Source: a virus. From it: a stretch of DNA of 47,511 nt. This document shows positions 7,760-14,965 of the stretch, piece after piece. Both the position numbers and the translations under genes were made by a program. Position 1 is the stretch's first letter, and the number at the start of each line of letters is the position of its first letter. Under the pieces are notes generated by a model, which saw only the letters and a program-made list of their open reading frames with translations, was not told the origin of the DNA and did no database searches. The DNA lies in IMG/VR virus record IMGVR_UViG_3300046352_000049, positions 1 to 47,511 of that record; one strand, given 5' to 3'.

Positions 7760-7851
7760 TTTTTGGGGTATACGCTTATACGTAAGTATAGAATCGGCGG
7801 AATGAGCGAACGTAGTGAGTGAGTGTAGGATTCGATATATACTAATATACT
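7760..7851. repeat. Intergenic hairpin element, copy 1
   Basis: Layout on the plus strand: TTTTTGGGGTAT, GCTTATACGTAAGTATA, a GAATC...GATTC stem (7791-7795 with 7829-7833) enclosing GAACGTAGTGAG, then ATACTAATATACT. The same parts in the same order occur at 19724-19824, and the loop motif recurs at 10270-10280. It fills the gap between the 330-residue gene and the 67-residue zinc-finger gene, and its right end touches the stop codon of the latter. Possible roles are promoter, RNA processing site or replication signal. Confidence 0.6.
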
Positions 7852-8045
7852 CCTCCTTTATGTGAACTGTTCAATCCTTTAAGTAAATTCATATCAGTTA
7901 CGACAATGTAATTACTCTTAGGCATTGGTACGATAGTGTGTAAACGTTTCTTAGCTTCTTGCTCTCCACACTGAAGGCATAGCTTATAGCCTAGCGAATA
8001 ACGCTTCTCAGCTATATCGTTTCCACACATGCACATGTATGTCAT
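7842..8045 (-). CDS. Small C4 zinc-finger protein, 67 aa
   Basis: The ATG chosen overlaps the stop of the 55-residue gene (ATGA) and follows GAGG, so a GTG six codons upstream is less likely. The protein has CMCGNDIAEKRYSLGYKLCLQC (ligands Cys5, Cys7, Cys23 and Cys26), like the zinc finger of DksA/TraR-type proteins but without their coiled coil. The tail, IVPMPKSNYIVVTDMNLLKGLN, resembles a phage family of unknown function. It may bind RNA polymerase or nucleic acid. Early leftward gene. Confidence 0.75.
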   Translation of the reverse strand: MTYMCMCGNDIAEKRYSLGYKLCLQCGEQEAKKRLHTIVPMPKSNYIVVTDMNLLKGLNSSHKGGVY

Positions 8046-8209
8046 ACCAGCCTCAGCTTGCACATGGCGTTCCCCTTGCCAGAGCTATCATGCTTTTTCC
8101 TAGCTGATGCATGAAGCGCATCAGACAAGGAAAACTGGGATTGATTGAACCAAGCATGACGCATGAAAGAATCAAAGGCACAAATCAGGCCATGTGAATG
8201 TGAGCGCAT
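8042..8209 (-). CDS. Hypothetical protein, 55 aa
   Basis: Read directly from the gap. GAGGTG lies five bases before the ATG, and the stop overlaps the start of the zinc-finger gene (ATGA), typical of coupled phage genes. The protein begins MRSHSHGLICAFDSFMRHAW, is rich in His and Ser, and ends with the basic stretch SARKKHDSSGKGNAMCKLRLV. It has no membrane segment. It follows a strong terminator-like hairpin, so its expression may depend on readthrough. Not recognised. Confidence 0.65.
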   Translation of the reverse strand: MRSHSHGLICAFDSFMRHAWFNQSQFSLSDALHASARKKHDSSGKGNAMCKLRLV

Positions 8210-8235
8210 GAGACACCTCAAGAATTTGAAGACGA

Positions 8236-8272
8236 CAAAAAGCCGCTAAGGGCATTACACCCCTAACGGCTA
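8236..8272 (-). terminator. Rho-independent terminator-like hairpin in the leftward arm
   Basis: On the minus strand a stem beginning AGCCGTTAGGGG pairs with CCCTTAGCGGCT through 12 positions, including G-U pairs, with a loop of about seven bases, followed by TTTTTG. This is a classical intrinsic terminator. It stands only 24 bases after the first gene of the leftward arm, so it would limit transcription of everything downstream unless it is read through or antiterminated. Confidence 0.8.
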
Positions 8273-8295
8273 GTTAGTTGAAAAGAAATCGAGTA

Positions 8296-8865
8296 TTACA
8301 GGAGGGCTTCGCCTACATGTTCGATAGGGTCAGCTTCTGAGAATTCCAATCCCAGTTCGTCCATGACTTGGATGATGCAAGCGGGGTCAATTCCAGCTTT
8401 GAATACGGCCTTCAAAAGATCAACCTGAGTCAAGCCAACCCCGGCGGCTTGCTTGACAGCCTTGGACATATATTTCTCAACGCTGGAAATATCAAATGGT
8501 TTTTGTTGCAATTCGATATGCCGTTCAGCCCATGACCAGATATTATTATTGGGGTTTGCCAAGAACTCAACACAATCGGCATGTGCTGTCTCGTAACGCT
8601 TTTTTGATTTATGGTCAAACTCAGCAATCACTTCATCAAAGTGAAACCCGCTAAAATGCTTGAAGAAAACAATGGCAGTCTTCTTATTCATAGGGGACAG
8701 GATTTTGAGAAGGCGATTAGCATAAACCACGTTCCCCGTGGCATGCCAAGCCTCTAAAACAGTACGTGAAACGTCACGTAATTCACGTTTAGTTACCGCT
8801 TCGCTGGATGCAATTTTATCCATTGCAATATTGAATGAACGTTCAAAGGTATTTTTGTCAAACAT
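8296..8865 (-). CDS. Early hypothetical protein, 189 aa
   Basis: First gene of the leftward arm. The ATG used here begins MFDKNTFERSFN; a TTG four codons upstream is the alternative. The protein is soluble and mainly helical, with RLLKILSPMNKKTAIVFFKHFSGFHFDE (near 50-77) and FLANPNNNIWSWAERHIE, blocks I associate with a family of phage early proteins of unknown function. The C-terminal third (VEKYMSKAVKQAAGVGLTQVDLLKAVFKAG) is helical and ends in an acidic tail. It is preceded by an inverted repeat and TGTGCTACA promoters and followed by a terminator, so it can be made as a single immediate-early message. Confidence 0.75.
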   Translation of the reverse strand: MFDKNTFERSFNIAMDKIASSEAVTKRELRDVSRTVLEAWHATGNVVYANRLLKILSPMNKKTAIVFFKHFSGFHFDEVIAEFDHKSKKRYETAHADCVEFLANPNNNIWSWAERHIELQQKPFDISSVEKYMSKAVKQAAGVGLTQVDLLKAVFKAGIDPACIIQVMDELGLEFSEADPIEHVGEALL

Positions 8866-8932
8866 GGTAAACCCCAATCAAGGAAAGTTAAAAATAGCCA
8901 TATGGCCGGATTGTGCAACACTTCGCACATTC

Positions 8933-8953
8933 TAACAGTCTGTCACACTGTTA
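8933..8953. promoter_or_regulatory. Inverted repeat (operator or leader hairpin)
   Basis: TAACAGT, seven spacer bases, ACTGTTA: a perfect seven-base inverted repeat 68 bases ahead of the first leftward gene and just downstream of a putative promoter. It has the size of a repressor site and could also fold in the mRNA leader. A matching ACTGT/ACAGT-cored repeat stands before the first rightward gene. Confidence 0.5.
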
Positions 8954-8979
8954 GCCTTTGCGTCATTGTTTCAGGCCAT

Positions 8980-9008
8980 AGTGTAGCACACTTGGCACAA
9001 TGCGGAAA
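8980..9008 (-). promoter_or_regulatory. Putative extended -10 promoter, leftward
   Basis: The minus strand reads TGTGCTACACT, an extended -10 (TGC plus TACACT); at 17 bases the -35 is poor (TTTCCG). It shares TGTGCTACA with two stronger copies near 9480 and 9580, all pointing towards the early leftward gene. Confidence 0.45.
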
Positions 9009-9235
9009 GCCCATTAACAAGCATCCTCTGTCAGCCCCTAGCCTGCTATCATGTTTTCACTGTATCGGTGAACGGCATACCGTCATTTATCTGACAGGGA
9101 ATGAAAGGCACAATAAAGGGTTGAAACCTCATTGAATGATTGTCTGGGATTAAATTGTTAATGAACGTATGCAACACACTGCAATTATGTAACACACAAG
9201 AAGTGCGTTAAGTCTGACAGGCTAGGCTAATACTT

Positions 9236-9249
9236 TTGTACTATGCACC
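9236..9249. repeat. 14-base repeat TTGTACTATGCACC, copy 1
   Basis: Exact direct repeat of 9511-9524 in the control region, 275 bases apart. A TACTAT hexamer preceded by CTGACA at 19 bases could form a rightward promoter in this copy, but not in the other. A protein-binding site is equally possible. Confidence 0.5.
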
Positions 9250-9297
9250 ACCAACAAGACAAGACACCTAACAAGACAGGCAAGGCACAAGGCTAAA

Positions 9298-9315
9298 ACG
9301 TAAGTATGCTTACGT
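9298..9315. promoter_or_regulatory. Inverted repeat ACGTAAG-TATG-CTTACGT
   Basis: Perfect seven-base arms with a four-base centre in non-coding DNA. It could be a dimeric repressor site or a small hairpin. It contains TAAGTAT, also seen in other intergenic sites of this genome. Confidence 0.5.
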
Positions 9316-9477
9316 GTTTGCCCCTGCGGTTGTCGCATTGATACGGGTGGCAAGACTTGAAGGGGTTACCCTCTGTCTCATGTGTTGCACATTGTTAAAG
9401 AACGTCACCGCTTGGGTGACAGTGTAGAGGTTCGATAACCCTTTCACTATGCGGCCAGTCACCCGGCCATGTGTCGC

Positions 9478-9505
9478 ATTGTAGCACAATTCTAGCGTAT
9501 GTCCT
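9478..9505 (-). promoter_or_regulatory. Putative sigma-70 promoter, leftward
   Basis: On the minus strand the -35 is AGGACA, the spacer is 16 bases, and TGTGC precedes TACAAT (extended -10). It overlaps the 14-base repeat region just upstream and points at the first leftward gene about 600 bases away. Confidence 0.5.
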
Positions 9506-9510
9506 AGCCC

Positions 9511-9524
9511 TTGTACTATGCACC
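9511..9524. repeat. 14-base repeat TTGTACTATGCACC, copy 2
   Basis: Second exact copy of the repeat at 9236-9249, just upstream (minus-strand sense) of the promoter at 9478-9505, consistent with an activator or repressor site. Confidence 0.5.
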
Positions 9525-9579
9525 TTGTAAGTGAGTTCTAAGCCAATAGATCGTTCACTGTATGCCTTGCGACAATTCG

Positions 9580-9608
9580 ATTGTAGCACACATTGAAGTG
9601 GCTTGCAA
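9580..9608 (-). promoter_or_regulatory. Putative sigma-70 promoter with extended -10, leftward
   Basis: On the minus strand TTGCAA, a 17-base spacer and TGTGC TACAAT, with the TGn extension. It is the best host-type promoter I can see in the control region and probably drives the early leftward genes. Confidence 0.6.
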
Positions 9609-9885
9609 TCATTATGATGCTTCGCCCTAAGGCTTGTCACATCATGCCCTCAATTATACACACATTAAGGCCAGTGCCTGGTCTTATTTGAATTTATTTC
9701 ATAGGGACAAACCCTATGTAATACAAAGTACTACGTCGCATTGAATGTAGCCTATATTATACATATACAATAGAATGTAATACAGAAATATACTAGACGT
9801 ACCTGCGGTACATACGTAAGTATTAAAAATGCCGGAGGCGTCAAGGGCAAAACCCATTAACCATGCGGGTTTGTAAGCATTTAGT

Positions 9886-10194
9886 CTCAAGGATGCTCAA
9901 GGAATAATACTCAAGTATTCTCAAGCATTATGGAAAGAATACTCAAGAGGGAATGAATAAGAAGGAAGTGGTACATTACACCTAATTGATAATCATTCTC
10001 AGTTGCATCTATGCTTATATAATTATATACTCAAGTATTTATATAAGTATATACTCAAGTATGCTCAAGGGGTAGCCCAGGGGTGTAGGGGTAGGTTCAT
10101 ATTGGTGCAATGCATCTTCTGAATTTCTACAAGAAATTACCACAATCAGGTTCCAGTTTATTCTTCAGTGTATTTCTCAAGAAGTGCCCTCAAG
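9886..10194 (+). repeat. Iteron-like array of ten CTCAAG repeats
   Basis: CTCAAG occurs at 9886, 9896, 9910, 9920, 9942, 10030, 10054, 10064, 10176 and 10189, all on the plus strand, several exactly ten bases (one helical turn) apart. Three lie in the palindrome ATACTCAAGTAT (9907-9918, 10027-10038, 10051-10062). AT-rich DNA lies within and beside the array. This is the layout of an iteron-type origin or a multi-site operator. No initiator protein resembling a plasmid Rep was recognised. Confidence 0.7.
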
Positions 10195-10240
10195 AATATG
10201 CTGAGCATTCCTTTCCATTGGCTAAGGATAAAGTATAGAC

Positions 10241-10255
10241 GTATGCTTCGCATAC
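10241..10255. promoter_or_regulatory. Small inverted repeat GTATGC-TTC-GCATAC
   Basis: Six-base perfect arms with a three-base loop, 90 bases before the first rightward gene and directly before the stem-loop with the GAACGAAGTGA loop. Possibly a leader hairpin or an operator. Confidence 0.45.
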
Positions 10256-10265
10256 ACATATGTAT

Positions 10266-10284
10266 GTCTGAACGAAGTGAAGAC
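10266..10284. repeat. Stem-loop with GAACGAAGTGA loop (third relative of the intergenic element)
   Basis: GTCT pairs with AGAC around GAACGAAGTGA, the loop motif of the elements at 7760 and 19724 with one base changed. TATAG sequences flank it on both sides (AAGTATAGACG at about 10231 and ACGTATAGAAG at about 10283). Confidence 0.5.
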
Positions 10285-10303
10285 GTATAGAAGTTAATTA
10301 GAT

Positions 10304-10326
10304 TTACTGTGTATGCGATACAGTAA
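10304..10326. promoter_or_regulatory. Inverted repeat before the rightward arm
   Basis: TTACTGT, nine spacer bases, ACAGTAA, ending 18 bases before the first rightward start codon and just ahead of its ribosome site (AAAGGAAAAG). It could be an operator or a leader hairpin controlling the late arm. Confidence 0.5.
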
Positions 10327-10344
10327 GAAACATAAAGGAAAAGA

Positions 10345-11076
10345 ATGTCAAAGATCGTACTGAACGATGTAACGAACTTAAATGCTCTTTCTGTAATTAA
10401 CGCTAATTTTGATAAGCTTGAACAAGAGCTACAGAGTAAAGTGTTATATCGGGACAACCCTGCAGGAGAGCCTAATGCGTTAGAGAGTGATGTGGATGCT
10501 AATGGACATAGCATCTATAATATTGAAAACCTCTCTATTACTGGAGGGTTTACTGTAGACGGTGAGAACGTTGGAGCGTACATTAGTCAAGCTCAGACCG
10601 CTGCTGATGATGCAGAGGCTAGTGCAATTGCTGCTGGTATTGCGGCTGCAAGCGTAGGTGTGAGTGCTAGTAATGCTGCTGCCAGTGCTGCTGCTGCTGC
10701 TGCTACAGCTACTACTGTAGCTGCGGAAGTAGATAATGCAGAAGCGGCTGCTATATCGGCTGCTGCTAGTGCTGTAACTGCTACTAATGCAGCTCAAACA
10801 GCTGCTGATGATGTGCTTAATTCTGTTCGTATTCCTACCGACTTGGTGGGAGCTGCAGGTCAGTTCTTGCAAGTTAGTATGGACGAAGCAGGTTTTGAAC
10901 TTGTTGGATCAGTTGCTGCTCCTGTATTTTTTGGTTTTAAACTAAGCACCGATCAATCTAGTTTGATTATGGATTTTGGTCGAGACGACTACAACGTAGA
11001 AGAGTATGCCACATACACCGTTTTGGAAAATGTGGGTTTTGAAATTCAAAAGAATAATTTGGTGATTACACTATGA
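10345..11076 (+). CDS. Tail fibre adaptor / short tail fibre protein
   Basis: A 243-residue protein with AAAGGAAAAG before its ATG. The first 60 residues (LNDVTNLNALSVINANFDKLEQEL, then ESDVDANGHSIYNIENL) are the N-terminal virion-attachment pattern common in podovirus and other tail fibres. Residues about 80-155 are an alanine-rich repeat region (AASAAAAAATATTVAAEVDNAEAAAIS) expected to form a trimeric coiled coil. The C-terminus is a small beta-rich domain (FKLSTDQSSLIMDFGRDD). It overlaps the next gene by four bases and heads the rightward arm, so it probably links the two propeller fibres to the tail. The attachment role is inferred. Confidence 0.8.
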   Translation: MSKIVLNDVTNLNALSVINANFDKLEQELQSKVLYRDNPAGEPNALESDVDANGHSIYNIENLSITGGFTVDGENVGAYISQAQTAADDAEASAIAAGIAAASVGVSASNAAASAAAAAATATTVAAEVDNAEAAAISAAASAVTATNAAQTAADDVLNSVRIPTDLVGAAGQFLQVSMDEAGFELVGSVAAPVFFGFKLSTDQSSLIMDFGRDDYNVEEYATYTVLENVGFEIQKNNLVITL

Positions 11077-12701
11077 AGATTGATATCAATTCAATTGGCT
11101 ATCGTTGGAAGGGCGTATACTCTCCTTATACGGCGTATTCAGAACGAGACGTTGTATTCAAACAAGGCGGAGCATACGTCCAACGAAGCGGTGTTATGGT
11201 GCCCTTTGCATTAGGTCAACTGGATGTGGTTACACCTGGTGCAATCCTTACAGGTGGTGATGAGAAATTTGGAATCTACGGGACAGTACTCCATTCCAAC
11301 GGTGCAGCTACAGTAGACTTTCGGTTTATGGGCGAGCGTAACGGTACAGTTGCCACCGGTTTAATGGAAGGAATTGACTCCGGCAGCTGGGGTATGGCTG
11401 CTAATCAATACCAAGCTATTATGAACTCAGGTATTGTACGTGCATGGGGGTCTAATGATTCTGGGCGTAATGGTCTTGGTTCTAGTGATGGGAATATTTA
11501 TAAACCCTCAACAGTTCCTTTTCCTGTAGGCACTCCTCCTATTAAAAAAATTAAAGCTGGTTGGATTTCTACTTACTATATCGATGCTTCAGGTGGACTG
11601 TGGGTAACAGGTATCAACAACGATAACCAACAAGGTACTAACACCAATAACCGTATTCCTATCAAACTTAATGGGTACGGGGCTCTTCCTTTGAATGCAA
11701 AAGTTACAAAAATTGTAACTAGCTATGACTATTATGCTAATCGTTCAATAGGTTGTCTTACAGAAGATGGTCGTGTATATGTCTGGGGCGCCAATAACTA
11801 TGGTCAACTTGGTTTAGGTAATACTACTTCTCAAGCGACACCTGTGCTTTTACCTCTCAGTGTAACACTTCCTATGAAAGATTTGTATTTTTCAGCAGGA
11901 ACGTATGGTGTTGGAGGTTTTATTACAACCGCTGGTCAACTTTACGCCTGCGGACACGATCGTAGTGGTCACGGATACACTACATCCATTCCAACATTGT
12001 TAGCTCCCTGGGATGATGGTGCAACTGTAAAACTGTTTAAATGCTCTGAATCCGATAACCATGCTGTGGTTGACCCTCAGTATATGCACCGTCAACTTGC
12101 AGTGCTTGATAATGGTGAGTTGTGGATTTGGGGTGCCGATTCAGGTCAAGTAACCGACGGGCAGACAGATAATAACAACGTTCCAAAACGCGTACTGACT
12201 GGTGTAAAAGATGCATGGTCATGGTCTGGCGGCTACTCGCGTTGTATTGCCCTGATGCAAGATGGCACTGTTAAAGCAGTAGGGACTGAAAGCTACCGTA
12301 TTAATGGTAACGTATCAGGTTCAAACACCACCGCCTGGACCACTATTGGTAACAGTTATCTGACTAACGTTACTAAGATTTTAGCAATTGGCGGTACTTA
12401 TGGCACAACTGCTTTGGCGTTACGCTCGAACGGTACAGCTGTAGGATGGGGTGCGGGTGCTCAAGGAAGCCATGGCAACGGTCGAGTCGATGAAAATAAT
12501 TTACCTGATACATTTGTAATGTTGAATAGTAATATTATTGATATTGGCATGAGTGGTTACTGCTCCGGAGGTGACTATATCCTCACTACATACTTTTTAA
12601 CATCGGACGGAAGTGTTTATGCTTCTGGATCAGGTAGTCAATACGTGAATGGTTTGTTTGAAAACAACTCCGTATCTATTCCTAAAAAAATTATTTTCTA
12701 A
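11073..12701 (+). CDS. RCC1-type beta-propeller tail fibre, first copy
   Basis: A 542-residue protein. After a short attachment region (GYRWKGVYSPYTAYSERDVVFKQGGAYVQRSG) come repeated blades of the RCC1/alpha-tubulin-suppressor type. Examples are IVRAWGSNDSGRNGLG, LWVTGINNDNQQGTNT, VYVWGANNYGQLGLGNTT, LWIWGADSGQVTDG and AVGWGAGAQGSHGNG, each about 50-60 residues long. RCC1 blades fold into a propeller that binds other molecules. In this place, between a fibre adaptor and lysis genes, it is most likely a receptor-binding protein. The next gene is a paralogue. Confidence 0.8.
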   Translation: MKIDINSIGYRWKGVYSPYTAYSERDVVFKQGGAYVQRSGVMVPFALGQLDVVTPGAILTGGDEKFGIYGTVLHSNGAATVDFRFMGERNGTVATGLMEGIDSGSWGMAANQYQAIMNSGIVRAWGSNDSGRNGLGSSDGNIYKPSTVPFPVGTPPIKKIKAGWISTYYIDASGGLWVTGINNDNQQGTNTNNRIPIKLNGYGALPLNAKVTKIVTSYDYYANRSIGCLTEDGRVYVWGANNYGQLGLGNTTSQATPVLLPLSVTLPMKDLYFSAGTYGVGGFITTAGQLYACGHDRSGHGYTTSIPTLLAPWDDGATVKLFKCSESDNHAVVDPQYMHRQLAVLDNGELWIWGADSGQVTDGQTDNNNVPKRVLTGVKDAWSWSGGYSRCIALMQDGTVKAVGTESYRINGNVSGSNTTAWTTIGNSYLTNVTKILAIGGTYGTTALALRSNGTAVGWGAGAQGSHGNGRVDENNLPDTFVMLNSNIIDIGMSGYCSGGDYILTTYFLTSDGSVYASGSGSQYVNGLFENNSVSIPKKIIF

Positions 12702-12711
12702 AAAGGATTAA

Positions 12712-14373
12712 ATGTCTTCAATCAATTTAGGCAAAATTGCCTTCACGTATAAAAATACGTATTCTGCGGTTATCGTCTATAACAAACAAGATGTTGTTTC
12801 CTATAACGGAGATAGTTTTGTATGCTTGGTAGATGGAACTGTTGGTGTAACACCTTCTGACGCCCATGCAGCGTGGGACTTGTTTGCTCAAGGTACAACC
12901 GGTGTTTCTTCCTCTTCTGGTGAAATCATTTACAATAACGGAACTCAGCTGGTGGCTCTTCCTCCAGGTGTTTCAGGTCAGGTCCTTACAGTTAATCCAT
13001 CAGGATTGCCAATCTGGGCTACTCCTGATATTCGTACCGGTTCAAAAGTTAGCAAGCTAATTGACAATCAAGTTAACGGTGCCATCAGCTCGTACCGTCG
13101 TACCGCTGTCATCATGAACGATGGTGCAGTGCGTTGCTGGGGTAATAACGAAAACTACATGCTGGGCGAGGGAACCTTGAACCACCGTAGTCAACCAGGA
13201 CGTGTTGGTTTTCCTGTAGGATTCCCTGGCGCTTCTAAAATTTATCAGAGCTATAATTCAGCAGCTTACTGTATTGATACAGCTGGTCAGCTCTGGGCTT
13301 GGGGATATAATGGCTATGGTCAACTTGGTACTGGCAACACCACAGACCAAAAAGTACCTGTAAATATCAGCCTTGTTGCTACAGGTAGTTTGTTTGGTAA
13401 ACAAGCAAGTCAAGTCATTCTTGCGGGCGGTATTGAAGGGTATCAATCAGTAATGGTTATTTGTACCGACGGTACTCTTCATGCTGCAGGTTATAATGGT
13501 TACGGTCAGCTAGGACAGGGTAATACCTCAGCGTATACTTTGTTTGTTCAAGTCCCTATTGTAACAAACGTTGTAAGTGCTCGTCTGGGAAGAGAGCGAT
13601 ACACTGCTTGTTATGCCGTACAAGCGGATGGTAAACTGTACTCTTGGGGGTATAATGCTGACTACCAACTTGGTGATAATACTACTACTGCAGCTTCCTT
13701 TCCAATTCAGCGTACTAACGGTAGTTTGTCTGGGAAAACAATTGTCAAAGTTTTTGCTTCATATCAACAAGCCTTTGCTCTAGCTAGTGACGGAACCCTT
13801 CACGGATGGGGTGTCAATACAACATATGGTAGTTTGGGTTCTGGCGATTTCCTTACTAAAACTATCCCTGTACAAGTAAACACAGCTGTCGCAGATGTGT
13901 ATACCAACGGTTATGACTATCCATTAACTATTATTAAGAAAACCGATAGTACCATCTGGGCTGCTGGTGCTGGTAACTACGGTGCCAACGGTACAGTGGG
14001 ACAAGTTGCTTCTGGTTCTTGGATTCAGATTCCTGTTGGAGGCGCAGTTAATAAAGTGCGCATTGGAGGAACAGGTAGTTATAATTACTGTTTTGCTCTT
14101 ATGACAAATGGTACGGTCAAGGCCTGGGGATATAATGGTAACGGTGTTTTGGGATTGGGTCACGTACTTGTGGTGAACGGTTCTACCCCTCAAACCATGC
14201 CTATCCCGATCCGTACAGTTACCGATATTGCTGTGTATAGCGCTAGTTTGGAACAAAACGGTATTTTTCTTTTGGATGATGGTCAAATTTCTGTAACAGG
14301 ATACGGTGGTAATTATGCTAATACTGATCCGTTTTCAGCTATTGCCTCTGTACCTACACCTGTGATTTTCTAA
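12712..14373 (+). CDS. RCC1-type beta-propeller tail fibre, second copy
   Basis: A 553-residue protein with AAAGGATTAA before its ATG. The N-terminus (FTYKNTYSAVIVYNKQDVVSYNGDSFVCLVDGTVGVTPSDAHAAWDLFAQG) resembles small carbohydrate-binding modules often seen in tail fibres. A linker (STSSGEIIYNNGTQ-like) follows, then RCC1 blades: VRCWGNNENYMLGEG, LWAWGYNGYGQLGTGNTT, LHAAGYNGYGQLGQGNTS, LYSWGYNADYQLGDNTT, LHGWGVNTTYGSLGSG and VKAWGYNGNGVLGLG. It probably forms a receptor-binding propeller; two different copies would allow two receptors or a mixed fibre. It overlaps the next gene by one base (TAATG). Confidence 0.8.
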   Translation: MSSINLGKIAFTYKNTYSAVIVYNKQDVVSYNGDSFVCLVDGTVGVTPSDAHAAWDLFAQGTTGVSSSSGEIIYNNGTQLVALPPGVSGQVLTVNPSGLPIWATPDIRTGSKVSKLIDNQVNGAISSYRRTAVIMNDGAVRCWGNNENYMLGEGTLNHRSQPGRVGFPVGFPGASKIYQSYNSAAYCIDTAGQLWAWGYNGYGQLGTGNTTDQKVPVNISLVATGSLFGKQASQVILAGGIEGYQSVMVICTDGTLHAAGYNGYGQLGQGNTSAYTLFVQVPIVTNVVSARLGRERYTACYAVQADGKLYSWGYNADYQLGDNTTTAASFPIQRTNGSLSGKTIVKVFASYQQAFALASDGTLHGWGVNTTYGSLGSGDFLTKTIPVQVNTAVADVYTNGYDYPLTIIKKTDSTIWAAGAGNYGANGTVGQVASGSWIQIPVGGAVNKVRIGGTGSYNYCFALMTNGTVKAWGYNGNGVLGLGHVLVVNGSTPQTMPIPIRTVTDIAVYSASLEQNGIFLLDDGQISVTGYGGNYANTDPFSAIASVPTPVIF

Positions 14374-14594
14374 TGGAAAATAAAGACGTTAGCCATTTTG
14401 AAATCTACGAAAGATTGCTAATTGTCGAGCAAGAGGTTCATAATTTAAAAAATGAAACCTCTGCAATGGTCCAAGCTTTTCATGCTGCTCAAGGTGCTTT
14501 TATAGCCCTTGAGTGGATTGCTAAAGTTGTCCGCCCTATAATTTACTTAGGCGGTATTTTTACAGCAGTCGTGTTATGGTGGAATCATAGATGA
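14373..14594 (+). CDS. Small membrane protein of the lysis cassette, 73 aa
   Basis: N-terminal two thirds hydrophilic and helical, with heptad-like ERLLIVEQEVHNLKNETSAM (residues 9-28), then one membrane span near the C-terminus (VVRPIIYLGGIFTAVVLWW). It begins on the last base of the fibre gene and overlaps the holin gene by four bases. Its place suggests a holin partner, antiholin or spanin-like role. No lipobox or Rz-type start is seen, so the role stays open. Confidence 0.7.
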   Translation: MENKDVSHFEIYERLLIVEQEVHNLKNETSAMVQAFHAAQGAFIALEWIAKVVRPIIYLGGIFTAVVLWWNHR

Positions 14595-14965
14595 TTATTG
14601 AATCAATCTTAGGTGCTTTAGTTCCTATAGGTGCTGAAGCAATTAAACAAGGCGTCTCTAAGCTATTTGGTGGTGTCAAACCTGCTACAATTGATGAGCA
14701 GATTAAACTAGATCAAAGTGAAATTGCTCGCTTAGAAGCCCTTGTTAAACTGGATACACCTGTTGGACAACCAAGCCAATGGGTGATTGATCTACGAGCT
14801 TCTGCTCGCTATATTGGTGCCTTAGCTGTTATTGCTACAGGTATTGGTACACTCTACGTTACTGGTCTTGATCCTGCGGTAAAAATGGTGGCTCTTGAAG
14901 CTGCCAATATTGCTTTTGGTTTCTTGTTTGGCTCACGTATTGTTAATACATGGGGACGTAAATGA
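14591..14965 (+). CDS. Holin, three-span type
   Basis: A 124-residue protein with a short hydrophobic N-terminus (IIESILGALVPIGAEAIKQG) and a charged middle (DEQIKLDQSEIARLEALVKLD). Two further membrane segments follow (YIGALAVIATGIGTLYVTGL and AANIAFGFLFGSRIV), ending WGRK. This matches the GTA-type 3TM holin family (PF11351), whose members make the membrane hole that lets endolysin out. The start overlaps the previous gene and the stop overlaps the endolysin gene, a normal lysis cassette. Confidence 0.8.
   Translation: MIIESILGALVPIGAEAIKQGVSKLFGGVKPATIDEQIKLDQSEIARLEALVKLDTPVGQPSQWVIDLRASARYIGALAVIATGIGTLYVTGLDPAVKMVALEAANIAFGFLFGSRIVNTWGRK

Larger units (their letters stand above)
8866..10344. 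other. Non-coding control region between divergent arms (putative origin)
   Basis: About 1.5 kb with no convincing gene on either strand; frames present lack ribosome sites and have unlikely compositions. It holds minus-strand sigma-70-like promoters, inverted repeats, an AT-rich stretch (about 9731-9800: cctatattatacatatacaatag) and a dense array of CTCAAG repeats followed by hairpins. This combination next to the divergent start of both arms is what a replication origin with early control signals looks like. The origin role is inferred from layout only. Confidence 0.7.

Noticed and set aside
8902-9135. Plus-strand 77-codon frame rich in Cys, His and Ser
   Set aside because: Lies across the inverted repeat and promoter area, no ribosome site, no coding-like composition.
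9395-9640. Minus-strand 81-codon frame in the control region
   Set aside because: No ribosome site, atypical composition, and it overlaps putative promoters and repeats.
10158-10514. Minus-strand 118-codon frame opposite the fibre adaptor start
   Set aside because: Mirrors the 5' end of a well-supported gene and the hairpin region; Ser/Leu-rich as antisense frames are.
10600-10830. GCT-rich repeats as a possible tandem repeat or CRISPR-like array
   Set aside because: They encode the Ala-rich coiled coil of the fibre adaptor in frame; no fixed repeat and spacer units.
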